Shown in pieces: positions 45,179 to 53,543 of a DNA stretch of 64,000 nucleotides. The notes below the pieces were generated by a model that was not told the DNA's origin, made no database searches, and saw nothing but the letters and a program-made list of their open reading frames with translations. Numbering within the stretch: position 1 is the stretch's first letter; every line of letters starts with the position of its first letter. The stretch is from Pseudomonadota bacterium (lineage in GTDB: Bacteria; Cyanobacteriota; Vampirovibrionia; Obscuribacterales; Obscuribacteraceae), in the NCBI GenBank assembly GCA_021325555.1, contig JAJPGY010000034.1, positions 148,266-212,265 of the forward strand. The letters run 5' to 3'. Both the position numbers and the translations under genes were made by a program.

Positions 45179-46897
45179 CTAAAACAGGAAATATCGCTGG
45201 GCCAGCGGCAGGACCGTTGCCGGCTCGCAGGTGGCCGGCTCGCCGTTCACGAAGACCTCGTAGGTTTCCGGGTTTACCTCGATCTGCGGCGTTGCGCAGT
45301 TGAGCTGCAGGTCTTTCTTGCCCAAACCCCGGCAGCCGGTGACGGCGACTACCGGCTTGGTCAGCCCCAGGCGCTCCGGCATGCCGTTGTGCAAGCCGGC
45401 CCTGGACATGAAAAGCACGCTCACGTGCGTGCGCGCTTTGCCGAAGGCGCCGAACATCGGTTTCGGGAAGACCGGCTGGGGGGTCGGGATCGAGGCGTTG
45501 GGATCGCCCATCTGCGCCCAGGCGATCATTCCCGATTTGAGCACGAGCTCCGGCTTCACCCCGAAGAACTGCGGCTTCCACAGGCAGAGATCGGCCAGCT
45601 TGCCGACCTCGACCGACCCTGTAACGTGGGCGATGCCGTGGGTGATGGCCGGGTTGATCGTGTATTTGGCGATGTAGCGCCTGACCCGCATGTTGTCGTT
45701 GCATTCGCTGTCCTCGGGCAGCGGGCCCCGCTGGCGCTTCATTTTGTCGGCGGTCTGCCAGGTGCGAACGATCGTCTCGCCGATTCTTCCCATCGCCTGG
45801 GAGTCAGAGGAGAACATGGAGAGCACCCCCATGTCGTGCAGGACGTCCTCGGCCGCGATTGTTTGCGCTCTTATCCGTGACTCGGCAAACGCGATGTCCT
45901 CTGGAACGTCGCGGTGCAGATGGTGGCAGACCATGAGCATGTCCAGATGCTCCTCGATGGTGTTTACCGTGAAGGGCCGGGTCGGATTCGTGGAGCTGGG
46001 GAGCACGTTGGGCTCGGCGGCAATCTTGATGATGTCCGGCGCATGCCCGCCGCCGGCGCCTTCCGTGTGGAAGGTGTGTATCGTGCGCCCGCCGATGGCG
46101 CGAATTGTGTCTTCCACGAAGCCGGCTTCATTGAGGGTATCGGTGTGAATGGTGGCCTGAACGTCGTATTCGTGGCAGACGTTCAAGCAGGTGTCGATTA
46201 CCGCCGGGGTCGTGCCCCAGTCCTCGTGCATCTTCAAGCCGCAGGCGCCGGCGTCGATCTGCTCGCGCAGCCCTTCCGGCAGGCTGCTGTTGCCTTTGCC
46301 GAAGAAGCCGACGTTGACGACGAACTCCTCGGCGCTCTGGTACATGCGCCCGATATTCCATGGCCCGGGCGTGCAGGTTGTGGCGGTCGTGCCGGCGGCG
46401 GGGCCGGTGCCGCCGCCGAGAAGGGTGGTGACGCCGGCGGCAATGGCGTAGTCGCACAGCTGAGGGCAGATGAAGTGAACGTGGGTGTCGATACCGCCGG
46501 CGGTGACAATCATGTTCTCGCCGGCAATCGCTTCCGTCGAGGCCCCCACTACCATCCCCGCGCTGACGCCGGGCTGGATGCCGGGATTGCCCGCCTTGCC
46601 TATGCCGGCGATCTTGCCGTCGCGGATGCCGATGTCGGCCTTGACGATCCCCCACCAGTCGAGGATGAGCGCGTTGGTGATCACCACATCCAGCGCCCCG
46701 CCGGCGCTGGTTGCCGCCGGATCCTGCGCCATGCCGTCGCGGATCGTCTTGCCGCCTCCGAATTTGATCTCTTCTCCGTAGGTCGTATAGTCGCGCTCCA
46801 CCTCGATGATAAGCTCGGTGTCCGCCAGCCTCACGCGGTCGCCGGTGGTCGGCCCGTAGAGAGATGCGTACCTGGCTCTCGGGATAGGCAATGACAT
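45179..46897 (-). CDS. ureC: Urease alpha subunit UreC
   Basis: 572 residues, the usual length. Active-site motifs are all present: [13 protein letters not shown] (nickel His pair), [13 protein letters not shown] (carbamylated Lys), [27 protein letters not shown], and [20 protein letters not shown] (mobile flap with catalytic His). It hydrolyses urea to ammonia and carbamate. ATG 46897 before [18 protein letters not shown] is the family start; the frame extends 145 codons upstream in ureF and is not coding there. Confidence 0.97.
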   Translation of the reverse strand: MSLPIPRARYASLYGPTTGDRVRLADTELIIEVERDYTTYGEEIKFGGGKTIRDGMAQDPAATSAGGALDVVITNALILDWWGIVKADIGIRDGKIAGIGKAGNPGIQPGVSAGMVVGASTEAIAGENMIVTAGGIDTHVHFICPQLCDYAIAAGVTTLLGGGTGPAAGTTATTCTPGPWNIGRMYQSAEEFVVNVGFFGKGNSSLPEGLREQIDAGACGLKMHEDWGTTPAVIDTCLNVCHEYDVQATIHTDTLNEAGFVEDTIRAIGGRTIHTFHTEGAGGGHAPDIIKIAAEPNVLPSSTNPTRPFTVNTIEEHLDMLMVCHHLHRDVPEDIAFAESRIRAQTIAAEDVLHDMGVLSMFSSDSQAMGRIGETIVRTWQTADKMKRQRGPLPEDSECNDNMRVRRYIAKYTINPAITHGIAHVTGSVEVGKLADLCLWKPQFFGVKPELVLKSGMIAWAQMGDPNASIPTPQPVFPKPMFGAFGKARTHVSVLFMSRAGLHNGMPERLGLTKPVVAVTGCRGLGKKDLQLNCATPQIEVNPETYEVFVNGEPATCEPATVLPLAQRYFLF

Positions 46898-46938
46898 CGG
46901 GCTTCTCTCCTTTTCTGGCACGTCGGCGCGTTCAGATG

Positions 46939-47607
46939 TTAAGACTGGAACAGTCGCGTATGCAAAGTTTCGTGCTCCCTGCACGCCCACTCGTTGAGCG
47001 GCGCAAACGACTGGATGTCCTCGAGGGCCGCCGTGACACAGGCGTCCGCAAGCTCGGTGATCTTTGGCTTCATCCTGGCGAGGATCGCCTGCCCGTCCGT
47101 GTGCCCCAGCGGCACCAGGCGCACGCAGGCCGAAATGAGCGAGGCTGCTGCGCTGAACAGGTAGGCTGATGCTGCCTGGCTCCGGTCGATGCAGAGCTTG
47201 CCGGTAAGCCACCCGAAGACGGCGCCGTGGTGGGCCCGGCAGTCGGGAAAGGATCCAATCAACCCCGCCTCCAGCGCCAGCCTCCGCAGCCTGTCTCCAA
47301 GCGCGGTAGACGCCCTCGCCGGCTCCGCGCACCAGCGGCCGGCGTCGAGCAGCCGATTGAGCTCGATGAAGCCGCGCTCGTCGTCACGGCAGCTCAACCG
47401 ATGCGCAATGGCGCACGCCGCGCCGTCGAAGGGGGCGGCGGTGAACTCGACAAGGGTTCTCACCGCGCTTTCGGCGGACTTTGGCGAGTCGACGACCCCG
47501 CGCGCAACCCACGTCTCCAGTCCCCAGGAATGAGAGAATCCGCCGATCGGCAGCGCCGAGTCCGAAAGCTGCAACAAAGACAGCAGTGCTTGTCCTTCAT
47601 CTGGCAT
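46939..47607 (-). CDS. ureF: Urease accessory protein UreF
   Basis: 222-residue all-helical chaperone that forms the UreD-UreF-UreG complex for nickel insertion. It starts with [20 protein letters not shown] then WGLE, the classic UreF opening, and has [17 protein letters not shown] later. It lies between ureB and ureC, an unusual place, and overlaps the ureB end by 11 bases. Confidence 0.93.
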   Translation of the reverse strand: MPDEGQALLSLLQLSDSALPIGGFSHSWGLETWVARGVVDSPKSAESAVRTLVEFTAAPFDGAACAIAHRLSCRDDERGFIELNRLLDAGRWCAEPARASTALGDRLRRLALEAGLIGSFPDCRAHHGAVFGWLTGKLCIDRSQAASAYLFSAAASLISACVRLVPLGHTDGQAILARMKPKITELADACVTAALEDIQSFAPLNEWACREHETLHTRLFQS

Positions 47608-47962
47608 CGGAAAAGGCCTTCGCGCGCGCCAGCGCCGACTCCCTGGTAGCCTCGTCGGCGACGGAGCCTTCCACCAGACGATTGAACCCGTTTATCTTGC
47701 CGGTGCCGCCGACAGGAATCAGGCTGACGGTGTGTGTCTGTCCCGGCTCGAAGCGAACGGCGGTCCCCGAAGGGATATTGAGCCGCATGCCGAGCGCCTT
47801 GCTGCGGTCGAACTTGAGCGCCCTGTTCACCTCGAAGAAGTGGAAGTGCGAGCCGACCTGCACCGGTCTGTCACCGCTGTTGCTGACAGAAAGCGACACC
47901 GCCTCGCGCCCTTTGTTGGCGATGATGTCGCTGTCCTGGAGGAAATACTCGCCTGGTTTCAT
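47597..47962 (-). CDS. ureB: Urease beta subunit UreB
   Basis: 121 residues from ATG 47962, with GGGAG suitably placed; ATG 47968 would add two residues. MKPGEYFLQDSDIIANKGRE, QVGSHFHFFEVNRALKFDR, GMRLNIPSGTAVRFEPGQ and VGGTGKINGFNRLVEG are conserved UreB segments. Structural subunit with no catalytic residue of its own. Confidence 0.95.
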   Translation of the reverse strand: MKPGEYFLQDSDIIANKGREAVSLSVSNSGDRPVQVGSHFHFFEVNRALKFDRSKALGMRLNIPSGTAVRFEPGQTHTVSLIPVGGTGKINGFNRLVEGSVADEATRESALARAKAFSDAR

Positions 47963-47994
47963 TGCCATCTCCCTGTCCGCCGGGCCCGCACAGC

Positions 47995-48297
47995 TCACCG
48001 GATTGGACTGTGCAGGGTCACCAACTTGGTTCCGTCAGGAAAGGTCGCCTCGACCTGAATCTCATGGATCATCTCGGCAACGCCCTCCATGACGTCGTCG
48101 CGTGTCAGCACTTTCAATCCATCACTCATCAACTGGGCGACGGTCTTGCCGTCGCGCGCCCACTCCAGAATCGCGAAGCTCAACAGGGCGACCGCCTCCG
48201 GATAGTTGAGCTTCAAGCCGCGCGCCCGGCGCCGCTCGGCCAGCTGCGCGGCCAGAAAGATCATTAGCTTCTCTTGCTCTTGGGGTGTCAAGTGCAT
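47995..48297 (-). CDS. ureA: Urease gamma subunit UreA
   Basis: 100 residues, full length. Family motifs: [20 protein letters not shown] at the start, [20 protein letters not shown], and [19 protein letters not shown] at the end. It is the first gene of the leftward urease operon ureA-B-F-C-E and diverges from ureG. Confidence 0.96.
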   Translation of the reverse strand: MHLTPQEQEKLMIFLAAQLAERRRARGLKLNYPEAVALLSFAILEWARDGKTVAQLMSDGLKVLTRDDVMEGVAEMIHEIQVEATFPDGTKLVTLHSPIR

Positions 48298-48345
48298 GGG
48301 GTAATTTTATATGATATTGCTTCCGTCAATAGAGGGTGGTTTGAT
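48298..48345. promoter_or_regulatory. Short divergent promoter region, ureA / ureG
   Basis: 48 bases between the two urease arms, with an AT-rich core (TAATTTTATATGATATTG) that could serve -10 boxes in both directions. The -35 boxes would have to lie within the opposing coding sequences. An AGAGGG stands 10 bases before the ureG ATG. Confidence 0.45.
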
Positions 48346-48969
48346 ATGGGTGCGAAGAAAACCCTGCGCGTGGGAGTCGGCGGGCCGGTGGGCTCCGGCA
48401 AGACGGCGCTTGTGGAGGCGCTCTGCCGCGAGCTTTCGCCACGTTACAGTCTTGCCGTGGTGACCAATGACATCTACACGAAGGAGGATGCCGAGTTCCT
48501 CGTGCGCAGCGGCGTGCTGCCGGCCGAGCGGATAATCGGCGTGGAGACGGGCGGCTGCCCGCACACGGCAATCAGGGAAGACGCGTCGATGAACATGGAC
48601 GCCTTGCGCGCGCTGGAGAGCCGTTTTCAGCCGGACATGATCTTTCTCGAGTCCGGCGGCGACAATCTGGCGGCGACGTTCAGCCCGGAGCTCGTCGATG
48701 CCTTCATTTACGTGATCGACGTCGCTGAAGGCGACAAGATCCCGCGCAAAGGCGGACCGGCCATCTGCAAGTCGGACCTTCTCGTGATCAACAAGATCGA
48801 TCTCGCGCCTCATGTCGGCGCAGATCTGAGCGTCATGGAGCGTGACGCGAAGCTCATGCGCAAGGAAAGACCGTTTATCTTCACCGACGTGAGGAACAAG
48901 GTCAACCTGGACAAGGTCGTCGACTGGCTGTGCGAGCACGTGCTCTTCGAAGGGCTGGCGCGTGCCTAA
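48346..48969 (+). CDS. ureG: Urease accessory GTPase UreG
   Basis: 207 residues. The P-loop is in [20 protein letters not shown], the nickel-binding CPH is in [19 protein letters not shown], switch region [17 protein letters not shown], and base recognition is [11 protein letters not shown]. It powers nickel insertion by GTP hydrolysis. ATG 48346 is the family start; the frame begins at 48274 inside ureA. Its stop overlaps the GTG of ureD. Confidence 0.96.
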   Translation: MGAKKTLRVGVGGPVGSGKTALVEALCRELSPRYSLAVVTNDIYTKEDAEFLVRSGVLPAERIIGVETGGCPHTAIREDASMNMDALRALESRFQPDMIFLESGGDNLAATFSPELVDAFIYVIDVAEGDKIPRKGGPAICKSDLLVINKIDLAPHVGADLSVMERDAKLMRKERPFIFTDVRNKVNLDKVVDWLCEHVLFEGLARA

Positions 48970-49666
48970 TCTGGGCGTGGCGCGCCTGCGCGTGGAGGCG
49001 CGGGAGGGGCGCTCGGTGGTCGCCGAGCAGTACAGCCAGGCGCCGCTGCAACTGCACCGGCCGCTTTATCTGGAGGATCCGCTCTGTCCGGTGGTCTACA
49101 TCAAGAGCCCGTCGGCAGGGCTGCTTGCCGGGGACTGTCACCTCCTGGAGATTGGCGTGGGCGAAGGCAGCCGGCTGGAGATGCGCACGCAGGCGGCGAT
49201 TCTCGTTTATCCCGGCGCCTCCGAACAAAAGATTTCCATTCGCGTTGCCCGCGGCAGCTCGCTCGTATTCATCCCGCACCCGCTCATTCTGGCTAAGGGA
49301 GCCGAGCTCAAGCAGCGAATCAGAATCGACCTTGCCCCGGACAGCCGGCTGTGTTTTCGCGATTCCTTCTCCGCAGGCAGGATCGCCATGGGCGAGTGCT
49401 GGCAGTTCGAGAGATTCGACAATCTGCTGGAGATCTTTGTCGAGCGGCTGCTTGTCTATCGCGATCGGTGGGTGATCGAGCCCGGGCGCCGCCCGCTCAC
49501 GCATCCGGCGGTCTGCGGCGAATACACGCGCTTCGCCAGCACATACTGCTTCGGTCCCGGCGTCGAGCCTCCTGCAAGCGCCGAGCCGCCGACCGGCACC
49601 GTCTCCTGGCTGCTGGAGAAGCCGCACGGGCGCATCCACAAGCTGGCGGCCCGGGATGGCATCTAG
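48962..49666 (+). CDS. ureD: Urease accessory protein UreD
   Basis: 234 residues starting at GTG 48962. UreD (UreH) is the scaffold carrying nickel from UreG to apo-urease. Family segments are [51 protein letters not shown] and [14 protein letters not shown]. It overlaps ureG by 8 bases and ends the rightward arm. Confidence 0.9.
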   Translation: MPNLGVARLRVEAREGRSVVAEQYSQAPLQLHRPLYLEDPLCPVVYIKSPSAGLLAGDCHLLEIGVGEGSRLEMRTQAAILVYPGASEQKISIRVARGSSLVFIPHPLILAKGAELKQRIRIDLAPDSRLCFRDSFSAGRIAMGECWQFERFDNLLEIFVERLLVYRDRWVIEPGRRPLTHPAVCGEYTRFASTYCFGPGVEPPASAEPPTGTVSWLLEKPHGRIHKLAARDGI

Positions 49667-49698
49667 GATTGTATCCGGTCTTTCTTGCTTTCCGTAAG

Positions 49699-49727
49699 CG
49701 GGCGAGGCCTGCCCCGCCCGTTTCTGA
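49699..49727 (+). terminator. Rho-independent terminator after ureD
   Basis: CGGGCG (49699-49704) pairs with CGCCCG (49715-49720), extended inward by GGC/GCC, and is followed by TTTCTGATT. It lies 33 bases after the ureD stop. Confidence 0.6.
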
Positions 49728-49814
49728 TTCCACAAAAAAGCCACGTTGCGCTGCTAGCTTCTCCACAACAGAGGCGTGCCAGGCACCGGCCGCCGCGCTT
49801 GGAGGAAGACGACC

Positions 49815-50369
49815 ATGGCTGTTCGCAACCCGGAGACGCACGAAGCGTCTGGACACAATTTGACGAAGCCGAATTTTTATCAGGCCGTCGATGAGTTCGA
49901 GATTATTCGCCGCCAGCTCCAGGGGACCGGGCGTGGCTCCCGCATGATCTGGGACAGCGAGGCGGCGTCGCTGGACATGGTCGCCAGGCTCTATCGTCTC
50001 TTCGGCATCTTCATGGACGGAGCGCTTAAGGAGTATGAGGGCGGCTGCCGGGACGGGGCGCTCAGCGCACTCATGCGCGCCCTGGAGATCCGGGAGATCG
50101 TCCCCGATGAGGCGCTCAAGGGCTTTGTGAGGCGGTTCAAGGCCGACCTTCGCCCCGGCAGGCTTGCGCCCGCGTTAAAGAAGGTCGCTCCAGCGGCCGC
50201 GCGCGGCGCCCGCCGGGATCTGCGGTTCTTCGAGCAGGCGCCGGCAAAACTGCGTGTGGTGGCAGCCAGGATATTTCTGCAGCTGGGCGGCGAGAACAAC
50301 GCCAGGGAGGCCGGCAGGCTGTTTGGAGAGGCCGTCGAGATCGGGCTCGGGATCGGTCGAGCATCTTGA
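49815..50369 (+). CDS. Hypothetical alpha-helical protein
   Basis: 184 residues from ATG 49815 (GGAGGA upstream); the frame starts at 49776 but lacks a good site there. Polar start, then helices such as FYQAVDEFEIIRRQLQG and ASLDMVARLYRLFGIFMDGA, then ALSALMRALEIREIVPDEAL and a basic C-terminal part. No signal peptide, membrane helix or known motif; a cytoplasmic helical bundle is likely. It is isolated between the urease and ClC genes. Confidence 0.6.
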   Translation: MAVRNPETHEASGHNLTKPNFYQAVDEFEIIRRQLQGTGRGSRMIWDSEAASLDMVARLYRLFGIFMDGALKEYEGGCRDGALSALMRALEIREIVPDEALKGFVRRFKADLRPGRLAPALKKVAPAAARGARRDLRFFEQAPAKLRVVAARIFLQLGGENNAREAGRLFGEAVEIGLGIGRAS

Positions 50370-50373
50370 CAGG

Positions 50374-50388
50374 GCCGGGCCGCCCGGC
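50374..50388. terminator. Possible hairpin GCCGGGC-C-GCCCGGC
   Basis: Perfect seven-base arms around one base, starting 4 bases after the hypothetical gene and followed by TCGATTT. The loop would need to open two or three pairs. It could terminate that gene. Confidence 0.35.
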
Positions 50389-50575
50389 TCGATTTCCGTC
50401 TGGCCGCCGGCAAGGTAAGGATTGCGAGCGAGCCTCGGATCGCGCCCCGGGCGGCGTTCTGGCGGTTCCGGTGAATCCCCGGCGGCTCTGAGCGCTGTAT
50501 CTCCGTCGCCCATCTCGTATATTATGGATCCTGCACAGTAGAAACGCTGCGCTCAGATGGTGTTGAGGAGGTGGA

Positions 50576-52396
50576 ATGAGCGGCGAATATCAGGATCGCC
50601 TGGCCGATTTTACCCGCGACAGAAGGATCCTCGTCACCAGCTCGCTGGCGGTGGTGATTGGCGTCGCCAGCGCCTTCGTCGCCTGGGCGCTGGTCTGGCT
50701 GATTAACGTCTTCACCAACCTATTCTTCTATCAACGCCTGTCGGCGGCAGCCGTGACTCCGGCGGGGCACGCGATGGGCCTGGCTGTGCTCATCATCCCG
50801 GCTGCAGGCGGTCTGATTATCGGGTTCATGGCCCGCTTTGGCTCGGAGAAGATCCGCGGGCACGGCATCCCCGAGGCGCTAGAGGCGATCCTGATCGGGC
50901 GCAGCAAGATGGATCCCAGGGTGGCCATCCTGAAGCCGTTGAGCTCGGCCATCTCCATCGGCACCGGCGGGCCTTTCGGGGCGGAAGGGCCGATCATCAT
51001 GACCGGCGGCGCCTTCGCCTCCCTTTTCGCGCAGCTCTTCCAGCTTTCGGCCGCGGAACGCAAGACGCTGCTTGTCGCCGGGGCGGCCGGCGGCATGTCG
51101 GCCATCTTCTGCACGCCGGTGGCGGCGGTGATGCTGGCCGTGGAGCTGCTCCTCTTCGAATGGAAGCCGCGCTCGATCATCCCGGTGGCTATCGCCTCGG
51201 CGATAGCCGGCGCCCTGCGCTATTATCTGCTCGGTCCCGGGCCTATCTTTCCTATAACCGAGCACTCCGCGCTCATGCCCCCGCAGCTTTTCATGGCGGC
51301 GCTGGTCGGCGTGGCGGCCGGGCTGTGCTCGGGCTTGCTGACCGTGCTCGTCTACTTTTGCGAGGACACGTTCGCCAAGTGCAAGCTGCACTGGATGTGG
51401 TGGCCGACAATAGGCGGGCTCTTCGTCGGCGCCGGCGCCCTTGTCGATCCGCGCGTGCTCGGCGTCGGCTACGACATCATTCACGACCTGCTGCAGGGCA
51501 ATATCAGGAGCGGCGAAGCGTTGCGGCTGGCGCTCGACAAGGGCATCGTCTGGGCGATCGCGCTCGGCTCCGGAACCTCCGGCGGCGTGCTTGCGCCGCT
51601 TTTGATCATCGGAGGGGCGATAGGCGCGGTCGAGGCTCAGTTCATCCCCTTCGGCGATCACGGGCTCTGGGCGCTGCTGTCCATGACGGCGATGATGGGG
51701 GGCACGATGCGCTCGCCGATCACGGCCTTCATGTTCTCGCTCGAGCTCACGCACGATCTCAACTCGATGCCCGCGCTCATGATAAGCTCCGTCGCCGCTT
51801 ACGCAACCACGGTCATGCTTTTGCGGCGCTCCATTCTGACCGAGAAGGTGGCTCGCCGCGGGCACCACATCACGCGCGAGTACGGCGTCGATCCGCTCGA
51901 GCTCATCCGCGTCGAGGAGGTAATGGATCGCCAGGTCAACACGGTCCCGCACACGATGACGCTCGCCGAGCTGTCCGACCGGATCGCCAGGTGCGATCCG
52001 CAGGTCACCCGGCGCCATGCCCTGCCGATCACGGACGAAAACGGGCAGCTCATCGGTCTTATCACCCGCAGCGACCTGCTCAAGGCGCTGGAGAGCCAGA
52101 TGGACGTCAACGGTCACACTGTTCTGGAGGCGGGACGCACCCGGGTATTCGTCACCTACCCCGACGAGCTGCTGAAGGACGCGGTCAACGTCATGCTCCG
52201 GCACGACATCGGGCGTCTGCCCGTCGTATTGCGCGACGATCCTCGGAAGCTGGTGGGGCTCCTGGGCAGGTCCAGCGTCATGCTGGCGCGCCGGCAGATA
52301 AACGAGCTGGAGGACGTCCGTGAGGCCGAATGGCCGCTGGCACCGAAGCGCAAGCGGGCCGCCAAGGGGAACGGCAAACCGGCGCCTGCCGAATAG
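50576..52396 (+). CDS. ClC chloride channel/antiporter with CBS pair
   Basis: 606 residues. The membrane part (about 1-420) has the ClC motifs GHGIPEALEA, GTGGPFGAEGPIIMTGG and, near 345, SGTSGGVLAPLLIIGGAIG. The gating glutamate is kept in GAEGP, while the usual Arg of GREGP is Ala, a variation seen in some bacterial ClCs. Two CBS domains follow (MDRQVNTVPHTMTLAELSDR ... LIGLITRSDLLKALE; FVTYPDELLKDAVNVMLRHD ... LVGLLGRSSVM), suggesting nucleotide control. ATG 50576 has GAGGAGGTGGA just upstream. Channel versus H+/Cl- exchange cannot be told from this reading. Confidence 0.94.
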   Translation: MSGEYQDRLADFTRDRRILVTSSLAVVIGVASAFVAWALVWLINVFTNLFFYQRLSAAAVTPAGHAMGLAVLIIPAAGGLIIGFMARFGSEKIRGHGIPEALEAILIGRSKMDPRVAILKPLSSAISIGTGGPFGAEGPIIMTGGAFASLFAQLFQLSAAERKTLLVAGAAGGMSAIFCTPVAAVMLAVELLLFEWKPRSIIPVAIASAIAGALRYYLLGPGPIFPITEHSALMPPQLFMAALVGVAAGLCSGLLTVLVYFCEDTFAKCKLHWMWWPTIGGLFVGAGALVDPRVLGVGYDIIHDLLQGNIRSGEALRLALDKGIVWAIALGSGTSGGVLAPLLIIGGAIGAVEAQFIPFGDHGLWALLSMTAMMGGTMRSPITAFMFSLELTHDLNSMPALMISSVAAYATTVMLLRRSILTEKVARRGHHITREYGVDPLELIRVEEVMDRQVNTVPHTMTLAELSDRIARCDPQVTRRHALPITDENGQLIGLITRSDLLKALESQMDVNGHTVLEAGRTRVFVTYPDELLKDAVNVMLRHDIGRLPVVLRDDPRKLVGLLGRSSVMLARRQINELEDVREAEWPLAPKRKRAAKGNGKPAPAE

Positions 52397-52470
52397 GGCT
52401 GGCGGAAGGCGCCTGCCCGCTCCTCGGTGGGAAGTTGTTCACCGGATGGTAGGCTTTAGCCGGTCGCGGG

Positions 52471-52476
52471 TACAAT
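52471..52476 (+). promoter_or_regulatory. Possible -10 box before the 339-residue gene
   Basis: TACAAT about 42 bases before GTG 52518. No matching -35 was seen, so this is a weak call; it would favour the GTG start over the ATG at 52446. Confidence 0.25.
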
Positions 52477-52517
52477 CTCACCGGGGGATCGGCGCCTGGG
52501 GTCGCGGGGGCAGTAAA

Positions 52518-53537
52518 GTGACGAAAGATTCTTCTTCAGGCTCCTCCGGAAGCGGGCCGCAGGGTCCGGGTGGACCCCGGCGGCTCAATGACGCGCTTCT
52601 GGGTGGGCTCAAGCCCAGGCACGGTGACAGGACCGGCGAATGGCTCAAGGGCTTGACCGGCGACGCCGGCCTGGCGGAGGGTGCGCCCGGGCAAGCCGAG
52701 CTCCAGAACGGGCCCAGGACACCTGCTTCCCCGTCCGCGCAGCGGCGGACGGTCACCAGCTGGGTGGATCGACTGTTCGACTGCTTCGGAGCCTATGAAT
52801 ACGAGTACAACCAGACCGTGACCCGGCCCGAGCTGAAAGTGCAGGTGAGCCGGCCGGAATTCGTGCAATCGGCGGAAAGGGACAGGGCAACCGGCGAGCC
52901 GATTCAGATTATCCGGGGACGGTTGCATACGCCGGATTGGAGCCTGTCCATCCGCGCTCTTCCGGACAGGATTGAGGGGTACATAATCCCCAACAATATG
53001 GCTATCCGCTTGACGATGAATCCGGGGGAGTTCTTTCGCTATCTGGAAATCTACGTCGAACGGCGGGACGATTCGGTCGCACTTTCGCTGAGCGGGCAGA
53101 CGGTCGAGTGGGAGGACGTTCCCGCCCTGGCGAAGGAGTTGTTCGGCATAATCGTGCGCGTGGCCAGAGGAGAGGGCGAGCCGACGGAGCCGTTCTCTCT
53201 TGTACGAAAGCAGCCGGTTAAGCCCGCCCCGTCCGGTCATCCCGCCTTCATAAGCCCGCCACCGCATCTGGTGGCGCAAGCCCCGACGCTCGCGGCGGCG
53301 GAGACAGGCGTGTTCGAGCCGGCCGGCAGGCTGTCGCTGGTCGAAGCCTGGAACTCGATGGTCAAAGCGATCGACGGGGAACTGGACGCGCTTGCGGCTG
53401 CCGGTTCGCAGGCTTTCGCCAACAATGACATGACCGCCGCGCAGAAAGCCATGCGCCGGACCGAAAGGCTGCAGTCGATGCAGGCCGATATGGCGTCGGC
53501 TTTCGAGCGCTGGAAGGCGTCCTCGAGCGAAGAATGA
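52518..53537 (+). CDS. Hypothetical protein with Gly/Ser-rich N-terminus
   Basis: 339 residues from GTG 52518; ATG 52446 would add 24 less protein-like residues. Residues 1-80 are Gly/Ser/Pro-rich and disordered. A folded core of about 120 residues follows (FDCFGAYEYEYNQTVTRPEL, IIRGRLHTPDWSLSIRALPD, RIEGYIIPNNMAIRL), looking like a beta-rich domain. After a Pro-rich linker comes a helical tail (AEKA-like TAAQKAMRRTERLQSMQADM). No signal peptide. No known family recognised. It is convergent with the aminopeptidase, 6 bases apart. Confidence 0.65.
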   Translation: MTKDSSSGSSGSGPQGPGGPRRLNDALLGGLKPRHGDRTGEWLKGLTGDAGLAEGAPGQAELQNGPRTPASPSAQRRTVTSWVDRLFDCFGAYEYEYNQTVTRPELKVQVSRPEFVQSAERDRATGEPIQIIRGRLHTPDWSLSIRALPDRIEGYIIPNNMAIRLTMNPGEFFRYLEIYVERRDDSVALSLSGQTVEWEDVPALAKELFGIIVRVARGEGEPTEPFSLVRKQPVKPAPSGHPAFISPPPHLVAQAPTLAAAETGVFEPAGRLSLVEAWNSMVKAIDGELDALAAAGSQAFANNDMTAAQKAMRRTERLQSMQADMASAFERWKASSSEE

Positions 53538-53543
53538 GCCGGT

